Positions 38,422 through 47,035 of a stretch of DNA of 64,000 nt are shown in pieces (position 1 is the stretch's first letter; every line of letters starts with the position of its first letter). Under the pieces are notes generated by a model, which was not told the DNA's origin, did not search any database, and was given only the letters and a program-made list of their open reading frames with translations. The DNA comes from Anaerobiospirillum sp. NML120449 (GTDB taxonomy: Bacteria; Pseudomonadota; Gammaproteobacteria; Enterobacterales; Succinivibrionaceae), in contig NZ_JALKIL010000007.1 in the NCBI RefSeq assembly GCF_023051105.1, positions 1 through 64,000 on the forward strand, written 5' to 3'. The translations under genes and the position numbers were made by a program.

Positions 38422-39381
38422 ATGACCATTTTCGACATCATTTCCGCACCGCTGGTTTTTGCCATAGTTTTTGTATTTTTGGCTGTTGTCTTTGCCTACA
38501 AAGGTATTAAGGTAGTACCTCAGCAGTCAGCCTGGGTAGTTGAGCGTCTTGGCAAGTTCAACACCGTACTCAACCCTGGTCTGAACTTCATAATTCCTTT
38601 CATTGACAACGTGGCCTACCGCCACTCCCTCAAGGAAATTCCTCTGGATACCCCGGCTCAGGTATGTATCACCCGTGATAACACTCAGCTGAGTGTAGAC
38701 GGCGTGCTCTTCTTCCAGGTAACTGACCCTATGCGTGCCAGCTACGGTACCTCCAACTATGTCATCGCTATTACCCAGCTGGCTCAGACCACCCTGCGTT
38801 CGGTCATCGGCCGCATGGAGCTGGACAAGACCTTTGAAGAGCGTGACGTCATCAACTCCGAAGTAGTATCAGCCATTGACGATGCTGCTCTTAACTGGGG
38901 TGTAAAGGTACTGCGTTATGAAATCAAGGATCTGACTCCTCCGGCTGTTATTCTGCAGGCCATGCAGCAGCAGATTACCGCCGAGCGTGAAAAGCGTGCT
39001 CTGATCGCCGAGTCTGAGGGCCGCAAGCAGGAGCAGATCAATCTTGCTACCGGTGAAAAGCAGGCTGCCATTGCCCGATCCGAAGGTGAAAAGCAGGCTG
39101 AAATCAACATGGCTGAAGGTCAGGCTGCCGCTACTCTGGCCATTGCTACCGCAACTGCCGAGGCTATCCGCAAAGTTGCCGAGGCCACAGAGGCCAAGGG
39201 CGGCATGACTGCCGTTAACCTGCACGTGGCCGAGAAGTACGTTCAGGCCTTCAGTGAAATGGCCCGTACCAACAACACCCTCATCGTACCTGCCAACCTG
39301 GGTGACATGACCAGCCTCATCAGCTCCGCCATGAAGATCGTTCAGGGCAACAACAATACCACTCCACCAGCAGCACGTTAG
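38422..39381 (+). CDS. qmcA: SPFH/stomatin-like membrane protease subunit (QmcA type)
   Basis: A 319-residue protein with an N-terminal TM helix (~10-28), an SPFH/band-7 domain (~35-200: VPQQSAWVVERLGKFNTVL, GLNFIIPFID, SVIGRMELDKTFEERD, KVLRYEIKDLTPP), then an Ala/Glu-rich coiled coil (~190-265) that drives oligomerisation. Size and motifs match E. coli QmcA (305 residues). Together with the upstream NfeD protein it would form a membrane microdomain scaffold. A stop lies just upstream in frame, so this ATG is the only start, though it lacks a clear Shine-Dalgarno sequence. Confidence 0.92.
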   Translation: MTIFDIISAPLVFAIVFVFLAVVFAYKGIKVVPQQSAWVVERLGKFNTVLNPGLNFIIPFIDNVAYRHSLKEIPLDTPAQVCITRDNTQLSVDGVLFFQVTDPMRASYGTSNYVIAITQLAQTTLRSVIGRMELDKTFEERDVINSEVVSAIDDAALNWGVKVLRYEIKDLTPPAVILQAMQQQITAEREKRALIAESEGRKQEQINLATGEKQAAIARSEGEKQAEINMAEGQAAATLAIATATAEAIRKVAEATEAKGGMTAVNLHVAEKYVQAFSEMARTNNTLIVPANLGDMTSLISSAMKIVQGNNNTTPPAAR

Positions 39382-39538
39382 TCCTGAAGCGCAGGCCATC
39401 AAGGCCATGCGCCATGGCGCCTTGCCATGCTGCAGCCACCGGGCGCCCTGAGCGGCGCCCGCGCACCGACCGCCCTGCCTGCATCAAATGCCAGTGGCTG
39501 CAGGCAGGCTGCATGCTGCACCGCAGCTGGCCATACTC

Positions 39539-39576
39539 AAAAGCCGTCCTGTCTCCAGTACAGACGGCTTTTTTGT
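39539..39576 (+). terminator. Intrinsic terminator after the SPFH gene
   Basis: AAAAGCCGT and ACGGCTTTT enclose an inner CTGT/ACAG stem, followed by a T-rich run TTTTTTGTTTT. It separates the NfeD-SPFH unit from the ADP-ribosylation locus. Confidence 0.85.
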
Positions 39577-39670
39577 TTTCATAGCCTGGCCAGGCGTTGC
39601 GCTGGCTCACATTTTTGTCATTCGCTGGCAACTTATGGGTTAAGACAGCACTCATAGCCGACAAAATGCA

Positions 39671-39699
39671 TGGTCATAATCCCCCAAATACTGTATAAA
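39671..39699 (+). promoter_or_regulatory. Candidate promoter of the DarT-helicase locus
   Basis: TGGTCA, a 17-bp spacer, then TATAAA lie about 205 bp before the first DarT-like start codon. Four of six -35 bases match the consensus. The leader holds no other gene. Confidence 0.35.
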
Positions 39700-39903
39700 T
39701 GACGGTGCAAACCTGAATCATAGTGAGCAACATCAAGCATCCACAGGATACGGTCTGAATTCTGCCTTTATGATGCCTGTGCCTGTCCGTACAGTGATAT
39801 CAGCTTTCTCTGCCAGCTGATACCTGTATGTCACTTATGCTTTCACTGAATGAATACCTGCCGATCTGCCCGGCAGCCAAATTTGTCCAAATGAGAGGTG
39901 ACG

Positions 39904-41049
39904 ATGGGCGAGATAATAAAGATAATTTTTGGCCTGCTCATTCTCTGCATTGTCGGTCCGGTGCTCCTTGCCATTATTCAAGCCGCCGCTGAAATAGCGT
40001 TATGGCTCATTATCGGTTTAGGCTTTGTATGGTTGCTTGCATCCCTTGATAAGGCGTCCAACAAACAATCAGGCAGCAGCTCACGCAAGTCCGGCAATCC
40101 ATCCTTACACTCACAGGCTGGATCAGGACTGGTAAATCAGAAGGCTGCTGCAAGGCCACTTTCCCGGTCGGCACCGGCACCGTCCAGACAGACACCACAG
40201 TTGCAGCTGCAGCCAAAACAGGCCAGCACTGCAAAGCCTGCTGCCAATGCACAGATGTCCCCGCCCCGAAGGCCGCCTGCTGCACCGGCTCATCCAGATG
40301 CCGGTACTGCCTCCGGTAACGCTGCCGGGGGCACTGCAGGCACGGCTCCAGCTCAGCCTGCCAGTAATGTTATTTACATCTACAAACAGGTCAAAGAAGA
40401 TGCCCTGCAAAGGGGCATTACAAAGCTCTGTCACTTTACCAGGTGCAGTAATCTCATCGGCATTCTCAAGGGTAACATGGGCCTGCTGCCCATAAGCTAC
40501 ATGAACAGTACAGGGCTCAGCTACACTCCATGCGATAACTCCCGCTGGGAAGGCCATCCTGAGTGTGTCTGCTGCTCCATTGAGTTTCCCAATGCCTTCT
40601 TCTTTGCCAAAGCCCGTGAGCGCAGCCCTGATGACTGGGTGGTCCTGCTTATTAATCCGTCTTACCTGTGGAGAGCCTCAACTCTGCTCAGTCCCTGCAA
40701 CGCCTCCCGTGGCAAAGGCAAGTACATATCAAAAGGCCCGACTGCTTTCAGAGCCATGTTTGCTGACAAGTCTGCAGGCTCAGAGATTACCCGACCTGAC
40801 AGACAGCTGGTCTGTGCGCCTACTGATATCCAGGCCGAGGCCCTGATTGCTGAAAGAATTGCAGTATCAGATATCACAGGAATGGTTTTCCAGAGCCAAA
40901 AGGATGCTGACCGGGCCATTGAAAGCTTTGCGGCAAACAACATAAGCACCAATATCCCCATCTACATTGAGCATATGTTCTACGTCACCTATCCCCTGCT
41001 CAATAATATCAACAGGGGCATCAGCCCGACTCTGACCCGATACCGCTAA
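39904..41049 (+). CDS. Membrane-anchored DarT-like ADP-ribosyltransferase
   Basis: A 381-residue protein started at ATG with GAGAGG upstream. Residues ~5-46 are hydrophobic (one or two TM helices). A Pro/Ala/Gln-rich linker (~50-155) leads to a C-terminal DarT/DUF4433-type domain (~170-345). Visible features are the NAD-binding LCHFTRCSNLIGIL (His177), CCSIEFPNAFFFAKAR, WVVLLINPSYLWR, the CNAS motif, and the catalytic-type Glu312 in PTDIQAEALI, then DITGMVF. DarT enzymes transfer ADP-ribose from NAD to bases of single-stranded DNA. A membrane anchor is unusual for DarT. The family call rests on these motifs; the target (DNA, RNA or nucleotide) is not shown by sequence. First gene of a four-gene locus. 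Confidence 0.75.
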   Translation: MGEIIKIIFGLLILCIVGPVLLAIIQAAAEIALWLIIGLGFVWLLASLDKASNKQSGSSSRKSGNPSLHSQAGSGLVNQKAAARPLSRSAPAPSRQTPQLQLQPKQASTAKPAANAQMSPPRRPPAAPAHPDAGTASGNAAGGTAGTAPAQPASNVIYIYKQVKEDALQRGITKLCHFTRCSNLIGILKGNMGLLPISYMNSTGLSYTPCDNSRWEGHPECVCCSIEFPNAFFFAKARERSPDDWVVLLINPSYLWRASTLLSPCNASRGKGKYISKGPTAFRAMFADKSAGSEITRPDRQLVCAPTDIQAEALIAERIAVSDITGMVFQSQKDADRAIESFAANNISTNIPIYIEHMFYVTYPLLNNINRGISPTLTRYR

Positions 41050-41354
41050 GCCTCAACACAGCAACCCCACATCACAATGCCTCCTTGCCTCAATTGCAGG
41101 CAAGCAACCATTTGCATCAGGAAAGTAAGAAGAAATCACAACGTAAAGACAGCTCTGGCACCGCTCAAAGCTCTGCATATGATGCAGGGCCACAGGTTAG
41201 TATGAGGCTGGGCCGCCGCTCAGGCGGCAGCTGCAGCAGCCATGCAGCAGCCGCAGCAGCTGCATGGCTTCAGGCTTATGCCCGCGCGCGCAGTGCGTCG
41301 GGCAGCCAGGCTGTGACAGGGTGCCAGGCTCAATCACGACATCAGAGAGATGAT

Positions 41355-42950
41355 ATGAACACATTACACGGCAGTGGCTTTATCCGGCCACTGAAAAGGC
41401 AGAGAGAGGTGCTCTACCTGCCGGTAACCGGCCACTCGGTTGTACAGGGTGTAGCCGGCAGCGGCAAGACCACAATGGCTCTTTTAAGGGCACAGTTTAT
41501 GACTGAGCCTGGTCTTGAGCACAGCGGCCGCACTTTGATACTGACCTACAACAAATCACTGTGCTCCAGCATTGAAGGCTACATCAGACAGCAGGGTCTG
41601 AGTGTTCCGGGGCGGCATGGTGTAACGGCTGCCAACTATCACAGGCTGATAGTGGCTGACCTGTGCCGCCTCAAGGGCAAGCGTTCCTTCAACTACCCGT
41701 CAGCAAAAGATGGCGATGAGCTCATCTCAAAGGCAGTAGCCGAAGTCATGGCTGAAAACAGCGAGGTCAGCCTCTTCAGGCGCCCTCTTGAGTTCTTCAA
41801 GGACGAGATTGAGTGGATACTGCGCATGGGCATCAGCTCGGTTGACGAATATGTCGAAGCCGAGCGTATCGGCCGTGGCCGTCATGTCCTGCTGCGTGCC
41901 CAGAGACCTTACATGTATCAGGTGATGGAGAGCTACCTCAAACTTCTCCGTAAGAGCGGCTTTGACTATGACTGGAATCTGGTGGTTGTCGACTGGTGCA
42001 GAGAGCTTGAGGCCGGAAAGATATCCTTCCCTTATCGTCATCTGATTATCGACGAGGGACAGGACCTGCCTCTGTGCCTGATACGGGCCCTGGGCAGTGC
42101 CTGCGGTGGTCTGGGCATTACTGAGGCTGTAAGCTACGAGGACGGCGATGTTAAGATAGATGCTGATGACGATTCTTATGATCTGGACGACTCTGATCCG
42201 GCCGACAGCACAGACGCTGACAGCAACAGCCATTACTCTGCCCAGTCAAATAAGAAGCCGGGCTCACTGACCTTTTTCGTCGATGAAGCTCAGCAGATCT
42301 ACGGTCCGCGCATCAGCTGGAAGAAGGCCGGTCTTAACATAAAGAAGGTATGGCGCCTGACTGAGAACTACCGCAACACTGCCGAGATCTTCAACCTTGC
42401 CCGTACCCTTGCTGAAAGTTACGAAGATGAGGACAGCCCTGACAAGAACCTCAGTGACAGCAGCACTCCTCATGGTCATGGCCAGAAGCCTTTCCTGTAC
42501 AAGTGTTCCAGGTTCGACAGCCGCATGAACATGCTCAGGGACATTACAGACAGGTTCAACACCCGCAAGCAGCGTATCGGCATTCTGGTATCGACCCACA
42601 AGCAGATGTATGAGGTCAAGAACAGCATTTTCGGATCCCAGACCATTGCCAATGGCGGTAACGACAAGATGACTCCTGATAATCCGGGCATCTACGTTTC
42701 CACCATACACTCGGCCAAGGGACTGGAGTTTGACGTGGTAGTGCTGCCTTACATGGATGCCGGCTTTTTCAGCGATCCCCGCACTGTCACTGAAGATGAC
42801 AAGTATGCATTCAGCCGCATGATCAAGGAGTACAAGACTCTGTACGTAGCTGTAACCAGAGCCAGAGAGGAGCTGCATATTATGTTTGTGGACAATCTTA
42901 CGGCCATGATGCCTGATGACCAGTCACTGTATCAGGAGGGCTCGGTATGA
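41355..42950 (+). CDS. Compact UvrD/Rep-like superfamily 1 helicase
   Basis: A 531-residue helicase. I prefer the ATG preceded by AGAGAG; the frame extends 270 bp upstream (to 41085), but that part is Ser/Ala/Arg-rich with no helicase motif. Motifs: Q-motif PLKRQREVLYLP, Walker A VQGVAGSGKTT (~32-40), motif II LIIDEGQDLP, motif III-like FFVDEAQQIYGPR, motif IV/IVa LTENYRNTAEIFNLA, motif V STIHSAKGLEFDVVVLP and motif VI YVAVTRAREELHI. An acidic insertion (DDDSYDLDDSDPADSTDAD) interrupts the core. It is shorter than UvrD (720) and lacks clear 2B-domain bulk. Its stop overlaps the next start by four bases (ATGA), which points to joint function with the second DarT-like enzyme. Confidence 0.88.
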   Translation: MNTLHGSGFIRPLKRQREVLYLPVTGHSVVQGVAGSGKTTMALLRAQFMTEPGLEHSGRTLILTYNKSLCSSIEGYIRQQGLSVPGRHGVTAANYHRLIVADLCRLKGKRSFNYPSAKDGDELISKAVAEVMAENSEVSLFRRPLEFFKDEIEWILRMGISSVDEYVEAERIGRGRHVLLRAQRPYMYQVMESYLKLLRKSGFDYDWNLVVVDWCRELEAGKISFPYRHLIIDEGQDLPLCLIRALGSACGGLGITEAVSYEDGDVKIDADDDSYDLDDSDPADSTDADSNSHYSAQSNKKPGSLTFFVDEAQQIYGPRISWKKAGLNIKKVWRLTENYRNTAEIFNLARTLAESYEDEDSPDKNLSDSSTPHGHGQKPFLYKCSRFDSRMNMLRDITDRFNTRKQRIGILVSTHKQMYEVKNSIFGSQTIANGGNDKMTPDNPGIYVSTIHSAKGLEFDVVVLPYMDAGFFSDPRTVTEDDKYAFSRMIKEYKTLYVAVTRAREELHIMFVDNLTAMMPDDQSLYQEGSV

Positions 42951-43666
42951 TTGCTGATGTGAATACTCTGGACAGCGCCGACATTGATGTTGAGGTACGT
43001 GATCTGGTTGAAGAACGCGGGATTACCAGGCTGTGTCACTTCACCCAGTCGCGCAATCTTGCCCACATCTTTGGCGACCAGTCAGGACTGCAGGCTACCA
43101 ATACGCTCAAGAAGTTCAGAATGCCTTTCAATGCCAGCGATGAGAACCGCTATGACCGTCATGAAGATCTGATCTGCTGCAGCATTGAATATCCCAATGT
43201 CTTCTACTTCACCACAGCCCGTGGCCGCGAGATTCTGTTCAAGGACTGGGCCGTTCTGCTGATCAGGCCTGACTATATCTGGCTTGAGAGCAGCCGTTTC
43301 TGTCCGTGCAATGCCGCAACCGGCGGCGGCGCATATGTATGCTCCGGTGTCGAGGGCTTTGACTCACTTTATGACGTAAGTCCGCCCGGCCCCAACACTG
43401 TAAGACGCGGCTCCCGCCACATGCACGAGGTTCCGACCAACATTCAGGCTGAGGTCATGGTCCAGGGTCAGATATCATCCTCTGACATCACAGGCATTGT
43501 TTTTCAAAGTGAAAAACAGGCCCTGATGGAACTGACCAGGCTGAAGATTCTCAAGGTAGAGCTTGAGTGTCCAATGTATGTCTGCCCTGAGTTTTACGAC
43601 AAGGTCGCCATGACCAATGCCATCAAAAACTCCGCAAAACCGGAAATGAAGCTCTTCAAGAGCTGA
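42947..43666 (+). CDS. Second DarT-like ADP-ribosyltransferase
   Basis: A 239-residue soluble protein, translationally coupled to the helicase by an ATGA overlap. Its DarT-like features are RLCHFTQSRNLAHIF (His31), NASDENRYDRHEDLICCSIE (Arg68/Arg71 candidates), PNVFYFTTAR, WAVLLIRPDYIWLE, CPCNAAT, and NIQAEVMVQGQI with Glu169 as the likely catalytic Glu. It is clearly paralogous to the C-terminal domain of the first gene but has no TM segment. Two DarT-like enzymes in one locus could target different bases or act as a pair; this is inference. No DarG macrodomain gene follows; instead an ADP-ribosylglycohydrolase is found 198 bp downstream. Confidence 0.78.
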   Translation: MIADVNTLDSADIDVEVRDLVEERGITRLCHFTQSRNLAHIFGDQSGLQATNTLKKFRMPFNASDENRYDRHEDLICCSIEYPNVFYFTTARGREILFKDWAVLLIRPDYIWLESSRFCPCNAATGGGAYVCSGVEGFDSLYDVSPPGPNTVRRGSRHMHEVPTNIQAEVMVQGQISSSDITGIVFQSEKQALMELTRLKILKVELECPMYVCPEFYDKVAMTNAIKNSAKPEMKLFKS

Positions 43667-43864
43667 CATGCCCCCGCCCTTAATGATGCTGTCCCCAGCC
43701 ATAAGGCCGCCACGTCCGTTACGGCCTCAAAAGCGGCCATACGGCCGCCACGTCCGCCATGGCTGCAGCGGCTTCCGCCGCTGTCCGGCCCGGGCATGGC
43801 ATGGCCGGGCCGGCCGGGGCAGCATCCTGGCAGGGCAATGGTTTGAACGGGACGGGCTTGAGAT

Positions 43865-46081
43865 ATGAGTGAGCTGCCAATGAAAATTAGTGTCGAGGAT
43901 ATGGCCATCGGCTCCATGCTGGGAGCTGCATATGGCGATGCTCTGGGCTGGCCCTGGGAAAGAGCCGGCCGCAACAAGGTAGACGCCGATGACAGCATCC
44001 CGCGCTTCATGCTGCGCTCCTGGCAGAGAATTGGCAGTTATGGCGCTTACCGGTACCGCGAAAGCATGAAGCCGGGCACCTGCTCTGATGATACCCAGAT
44101 GATTCTGTGTGTCAGCCGCTCCCTGCTGATGGGTGAGCGCTGGTTTGAGCACAGCACCACCAGGGAACTGCCTTTCTGGGCCATGTATGAAAGAGGTGGC
44201 GGCGGCGCCACCAAAAGGTCCATCAAGGCCTGGGCAGCAGGACAGGCACCATGGAGTAAGAGCCTGCCGCCTGAGAGCCGTGAAGATTACTTCATGGCCG
44301 GCGGCAATGGCGTTGCCATGAGGGTATTGCCTCATGTCATCAGGGGATTTCGCAGCGATTTCAGGCTGACGGCTGAGCGCATCTTTATCGACGGTATCAC
44401 CACCCATGGCCACCCTGTGGCCCTTGCAGGTGCTCTGGCCTACGGATACGCTCTGTGGCTGATGATAAGACACAGCATCAATACCGTCAGTGCAGGGCAG
44501 CACTGCCAGCTCGACCTGTCCGCCCCTGATGCCAGTCCCGGCCGCTCCGCTCCGATCAACATAGCTGACATTATGCTCAGCAATATCGCTCAGTGGTCAA
44601 TGCTGCCTGACAGAGGCGTTCTTCCTGAGGACTGGACGGCCGGAGTTGACGGCTGCTCCTATGACTGGATGGGCAAGTGGGGCGAGGCCATAGACAGCCT
44701 CAGACAATACCTGACCATTGCTGCACAGAGCATGGCTCAGGGCGGCGCCGGTCATGAGAGGGACATGCAGGTCATGACCGCACTGCACTGCTTTGACCCG
44801 GCGATTAAAGGCGCCGGAACAGTAGCCGCAGCAGCTGCCATATACCTTGCTCAGTCATGGCAGCACCAGCCGGTTGAAGGAGTGATAAGCGCGGCCTTTG
44901 CCCGAGGCTCGGATACCGACACCATAGCCTCAATGTGCGGCGGACTGCTCGGCTGCATGAAAGGCAGTGCCTGGCTTGCGCAGGTACGCAGCCATATTCA
45001 GGATGAGGCCTGTCTTTGCGCTTATGCCCTCAAGCTTGCACAAGCTTCCTCAGATCCCCTTGAACCGGCCGGCCCCGCCCTCTACACCTTAAGCCCGAAC
45101 GCTGAAGTACCATCAGAAAAGAAGCTTGCCCAGTGGAAGAAATGGCTGTTCAGCCAGTACCCGGGACCATCAGACTCACTGCCGCTGACAGAAGCTCATT
45201 ACCAGGGACATCAGGAAAATGGTGAGGACAAGGGCATAAGCATTGGTGAGGTCATGCTTCCTGACGGCCGCACAGCTCATGCAGCCTTCTTCACCGGCCA
45301 TGCCTTTAACCCTGCCAGACAGAGACTTACCTGCGCGCTTGTCACAGCTGACGGCCAGTCTATGTACATCAACATACTGATAAAGGTCGATCCAGCACCT
45401 GAACCAGCCCCCGAGCCCGGCCTCGAGTCCGGCTCGGCGCAGAGCGCAGGCCATGCAGTCAGCCCTGCAACAGTCAGCAACAGCCACAACAGTGAACTCC
45501 GCCCGGAACAGTCAGCTGGCCAGCTGCCAAGACAGAGCCCCTCAGAGAGTGGCAATCAGACTGTGGCCGGCAACCATATTGTCGGCGGCGCTGATGCTGC
45601 CACAGCGCCGGGCATGTCAGCCGCTGTGGCTGTCCCGGCAGCTCAGACACAAGCACAAAAGCAGATGCCGCCCCTGCAGCAGGAGCGGACTGACGGCGCT
45701 GTCAGCTCGGCTCCTGTCTGCCTTAAGGCCGGCTTCAAGCTCACTGCAGCCTCATTTGACAGGTCTCTTGCCTTCTACCGCGACGCTCTGGGTCTGAGGG
45801 TTAAGAAGAAAAATGCAGGCACCGTATCCTTTGAGCAGGGTCTGGTGCTGGTAAGCAGCGACTATCTGAGCCGCAAGGCCGGTATGGACGACTGGCTGGG
45901 TCTGCGCTCTTTAATCTACATTGAGGTGGCCGATCTGGATCTGAGCTTCAGCCGCCTGAGTTCAGCCGGAGTCAAGATCCTCAGCACCCCGGCCCCATGG
46001 GGCAAGAGCGGCATGAGCTGCTTTCGCTGCCTGGACCCCGATGGCAATGTAGTTGAGGTCTTTGGCAAAACCCGAGGCTGA
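43865..46081 (+). CDS. ADP-ribosylglycohydrolase fused to a C-terminal VOC (glyoxalase-fold) domain
   Basis: A 738-residue protein. Residues ~8-380 are an ARH/DraG-type glycohydrolase, with both dinuclear-metal motifs: SDDTQM (~74-79) and ARGSDTDTIASMCGGLLG (~346-363), plus GSMLGAAYGDALGWPWE near the start. A middle piece (~415-500) has a small beta-rich segment (GEVMLPDGRTAHAAFF), then an Ala/Gln/Ser linker. Residues ~620-735 form a VOC domain (FKLTAASFDRSLAFYRDALG, YIEVADLDLSFSRL, FRCLDPDGNVVEVFG). ARH enzymes remove ADP-ribose from proteins or nucleic acids, so this is the likely antitoxin or resolver for the two upstream DarT-like enzymes (inference from order). The VOC fusion is unusual. 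The start has only a weak ribosome site. Confidence 0.85.
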   Translation: MSELPMKISVEDMAIGSMLGAAYGDALGWPWERAGRNKVDADDSIPRFMLRSWQRIGSYGAYRYRESMKPGTCSDDTQMILCVSRSLLMGERWFEHSTTRELPFWAMYERGGGGATKRSIKAWAAGQAPWSKSLPPESREDYFMAGGNGVAMRVLPHVIRGFRSDFRLTAERIFIDGITTHGHPVALAGALAYGYALWLMIRHSINTVSAGQHCQLDLSAPDASPGRSAPINIADIMLSNIAQWSMLPDRGVLPEDWTAGVDGCSYDWMGKWGEAIDSLRQYLTIAAQSMAQGGAGHERDMQVMTALHCFDPAIKGAGTVAAAAAIYLAQSWQHQPVEGVISAAFARGSDTDTIASMCGGLLGCMKGSAWLAQVRSHIQDEACLCAYALKLAQASSDPLEPAGPALYTLSPNAEVPSEKKLAQWKKWLFSQYPGPSDSLPLTEAHYQGHQENGEDKGISIGEVMLPDGRTAHAAFFTGHAFNPARQRLTCALVTADGQSMYINILIKVDPAPEPAPEPGLESGSAQSAGHAVSPATVSNSHNSELRPEQSAGQLPRQSPSESGNQTVAGNHIVGGADAATAPGMSAAVAVPAAQTQAQKQMPPLQQERTDGAVSSAPVCLKAGFKLTAASFDRSLAFYRDALGLRVKKKNAGTVSFEQGLVLVSSDYLSRKAGMDDWLGLRSLIYIEVADLDLSFSRLSSAGVKILSTPAPWGKSGMSCFRCLDPDGNVVEVFGKTRG

Positions 46082-46542
46082 CAGACCAGCGCCTGACCGG
46101 GCCGCACGCCTCGTGCAGCTCAGTCAGGCACATGCCCCAAGCCCGCAAAAGCCATTTCAGCCTGCCCGGGCCATCAATGCCAACAGGGCCATGCTGCTGC
46201 AGCACAGCAGGCCCGATGGCCTGGCCCTTATGCAAAGGTCTGCAGCCATGGCTTAAAGTTCACACCAGGCTCGATCGGCGGTCTGGAATCAGGTCAGGTT
46301 CAGGCTCAGGATCAAAGACAGATGTTTACTGTGGCCGTTGTCAGGTCCAGGAAGGAAAGGCAGCCGCGATCGCGGCAGGATGGCGGGGCAGCGGGAGGAC
46401 TGGCCAGGACTGGACAGGCCCGGACGGGACTTGAGTGATGTGCAAGGCGGGATTCCATGTTGCGGCAAGATTTAGTCATGGATTGACAAGATTCCTGATT
46501 TTTACCTGATTTAACGGCATAACATAGATACAACATGCAGGT
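46082..46542. other. Spacer between the ADP-ribosylation locus and the tRNA array
   Basis: About 460 bp without a gene. Several GCCCGG/GGCAGG GC-rich words are present; no terminator for the glycohydrolase gene is evident. Confidence 0.35.
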
Positions 46543-46566
46543 AAAAGAAAAGAACCTTGCGGTTCC
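46543..46566 (-). terminator. Terminator of the tRNA array
   Basis: On the minus strand GGGAACC, loop GCAA, GGTTC is followed by TTTTCTTTT, just past the last tRNA-Val. It is a short but typical intrinsic terminator. Confidence 0.7.
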
Positions 46567-46574
46567 CAAAGAAA

Positions 46575-46652
46575 TGGTGGATGCTATAGGACTCGAACCT
46601 ATGACCCTCTGCTTGTAAGGCAGATGCTCTAACCAGACTGAGCTAAGCATCC
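46575..46652 (-). tRNA. tRNA-Val (anticodon TAC), last of the array
   Basis: Cloverleaf with acceptor GGATGCT/AGCATCC, anticodon loop CTTACAA, T-loop GTTCGAGTCC and encoded CCA. Identical in sequence to the copy at 46754-46831. Confidence 0.96.
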
Positions 46653-46656
46653 GTAA

Positions 46657-46732
46657 TGGTGGGTCGTGAGGGGATCGAACCCGCGACCAACGGATTAAGA
46701 GTCCGCTGCTCTACCAGCTGAGCTAACGACCC
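46657..46732 (-). tRNA. tRNA-Lys (anticodon CTT)
   Basis: Acceptor GGGTCGT/ACGACCC, anticodon loop CTCTTAA, T-loop GTTCGATCC and encoded CCA. One of three identical CTT copies in the array. Confidence 0.96.
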
Positions 46733-46753
46733 ATTAGGATTTCTTTTTTGAAA

Positions 46754-46831
46754 TGGTGGATGCTATAGGACTCGAACCTATGACCCTCTGCTTGTAAGGC
46801 AGATGCTCTAACCAGACTGAGCTAAGCATCC
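46754..46831 (-). tRNA. tRNA-Val (anticodon TAC)
   Basis: Same sequence as the Val tRNA at 46575. Together with its Lys neighbour it forms a duplicated Lys-Val pair. Confidence 0.96.
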
Positions 46832-46837
46832 ATAACG

Positions 46838-46913
46838 TGGTGGGTCGTGAGGGGATCGAACCCGCGACCAACGGATTAAGAGTCCGCTGCTCTACCAGCT
46901 GAGCTAACGACCC
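46838..46913 (-). tRNA. tRNA-Lys (anticodon CTT)
   Basis: Second identical CTT copy, six bases from the Val tRNA at 46754. Full cloverleaf with encoded CCA. Confidence 0.96.
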
Positions 46914-46937
46914 ACGTATGGGATTGGCTGACTTGAA

Positions 46938-47013
46938 TGGTGGGTCGTGAGGGGATCGAACCCGCGACCAACGGATTAAGAGTCCGCTGCTCTACCAGCT
47001 GAGCTAACGACCC
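46938..47013 (-). tRNA. tRNA-Lys (anticodon CTT)
   Basis: Third identical CTT copy, separated by 24 bp from the previous tRNA. Full cloverleaf with encoded CCA. Confidence 0.96.
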
Positions 47014-47035
47014 AGACAAGACAGCAAGAAGTCGA

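Noticed and set aside
41085-41354. N-terminal extension of the helicase frame
   Set aside because: The extension is Ser/Ala/Arg low complexity, begins at a TTG, and a better ATG with AGAGAG lies at 41355 just before the first helicase motif. A longer form cannot be fully excluded.
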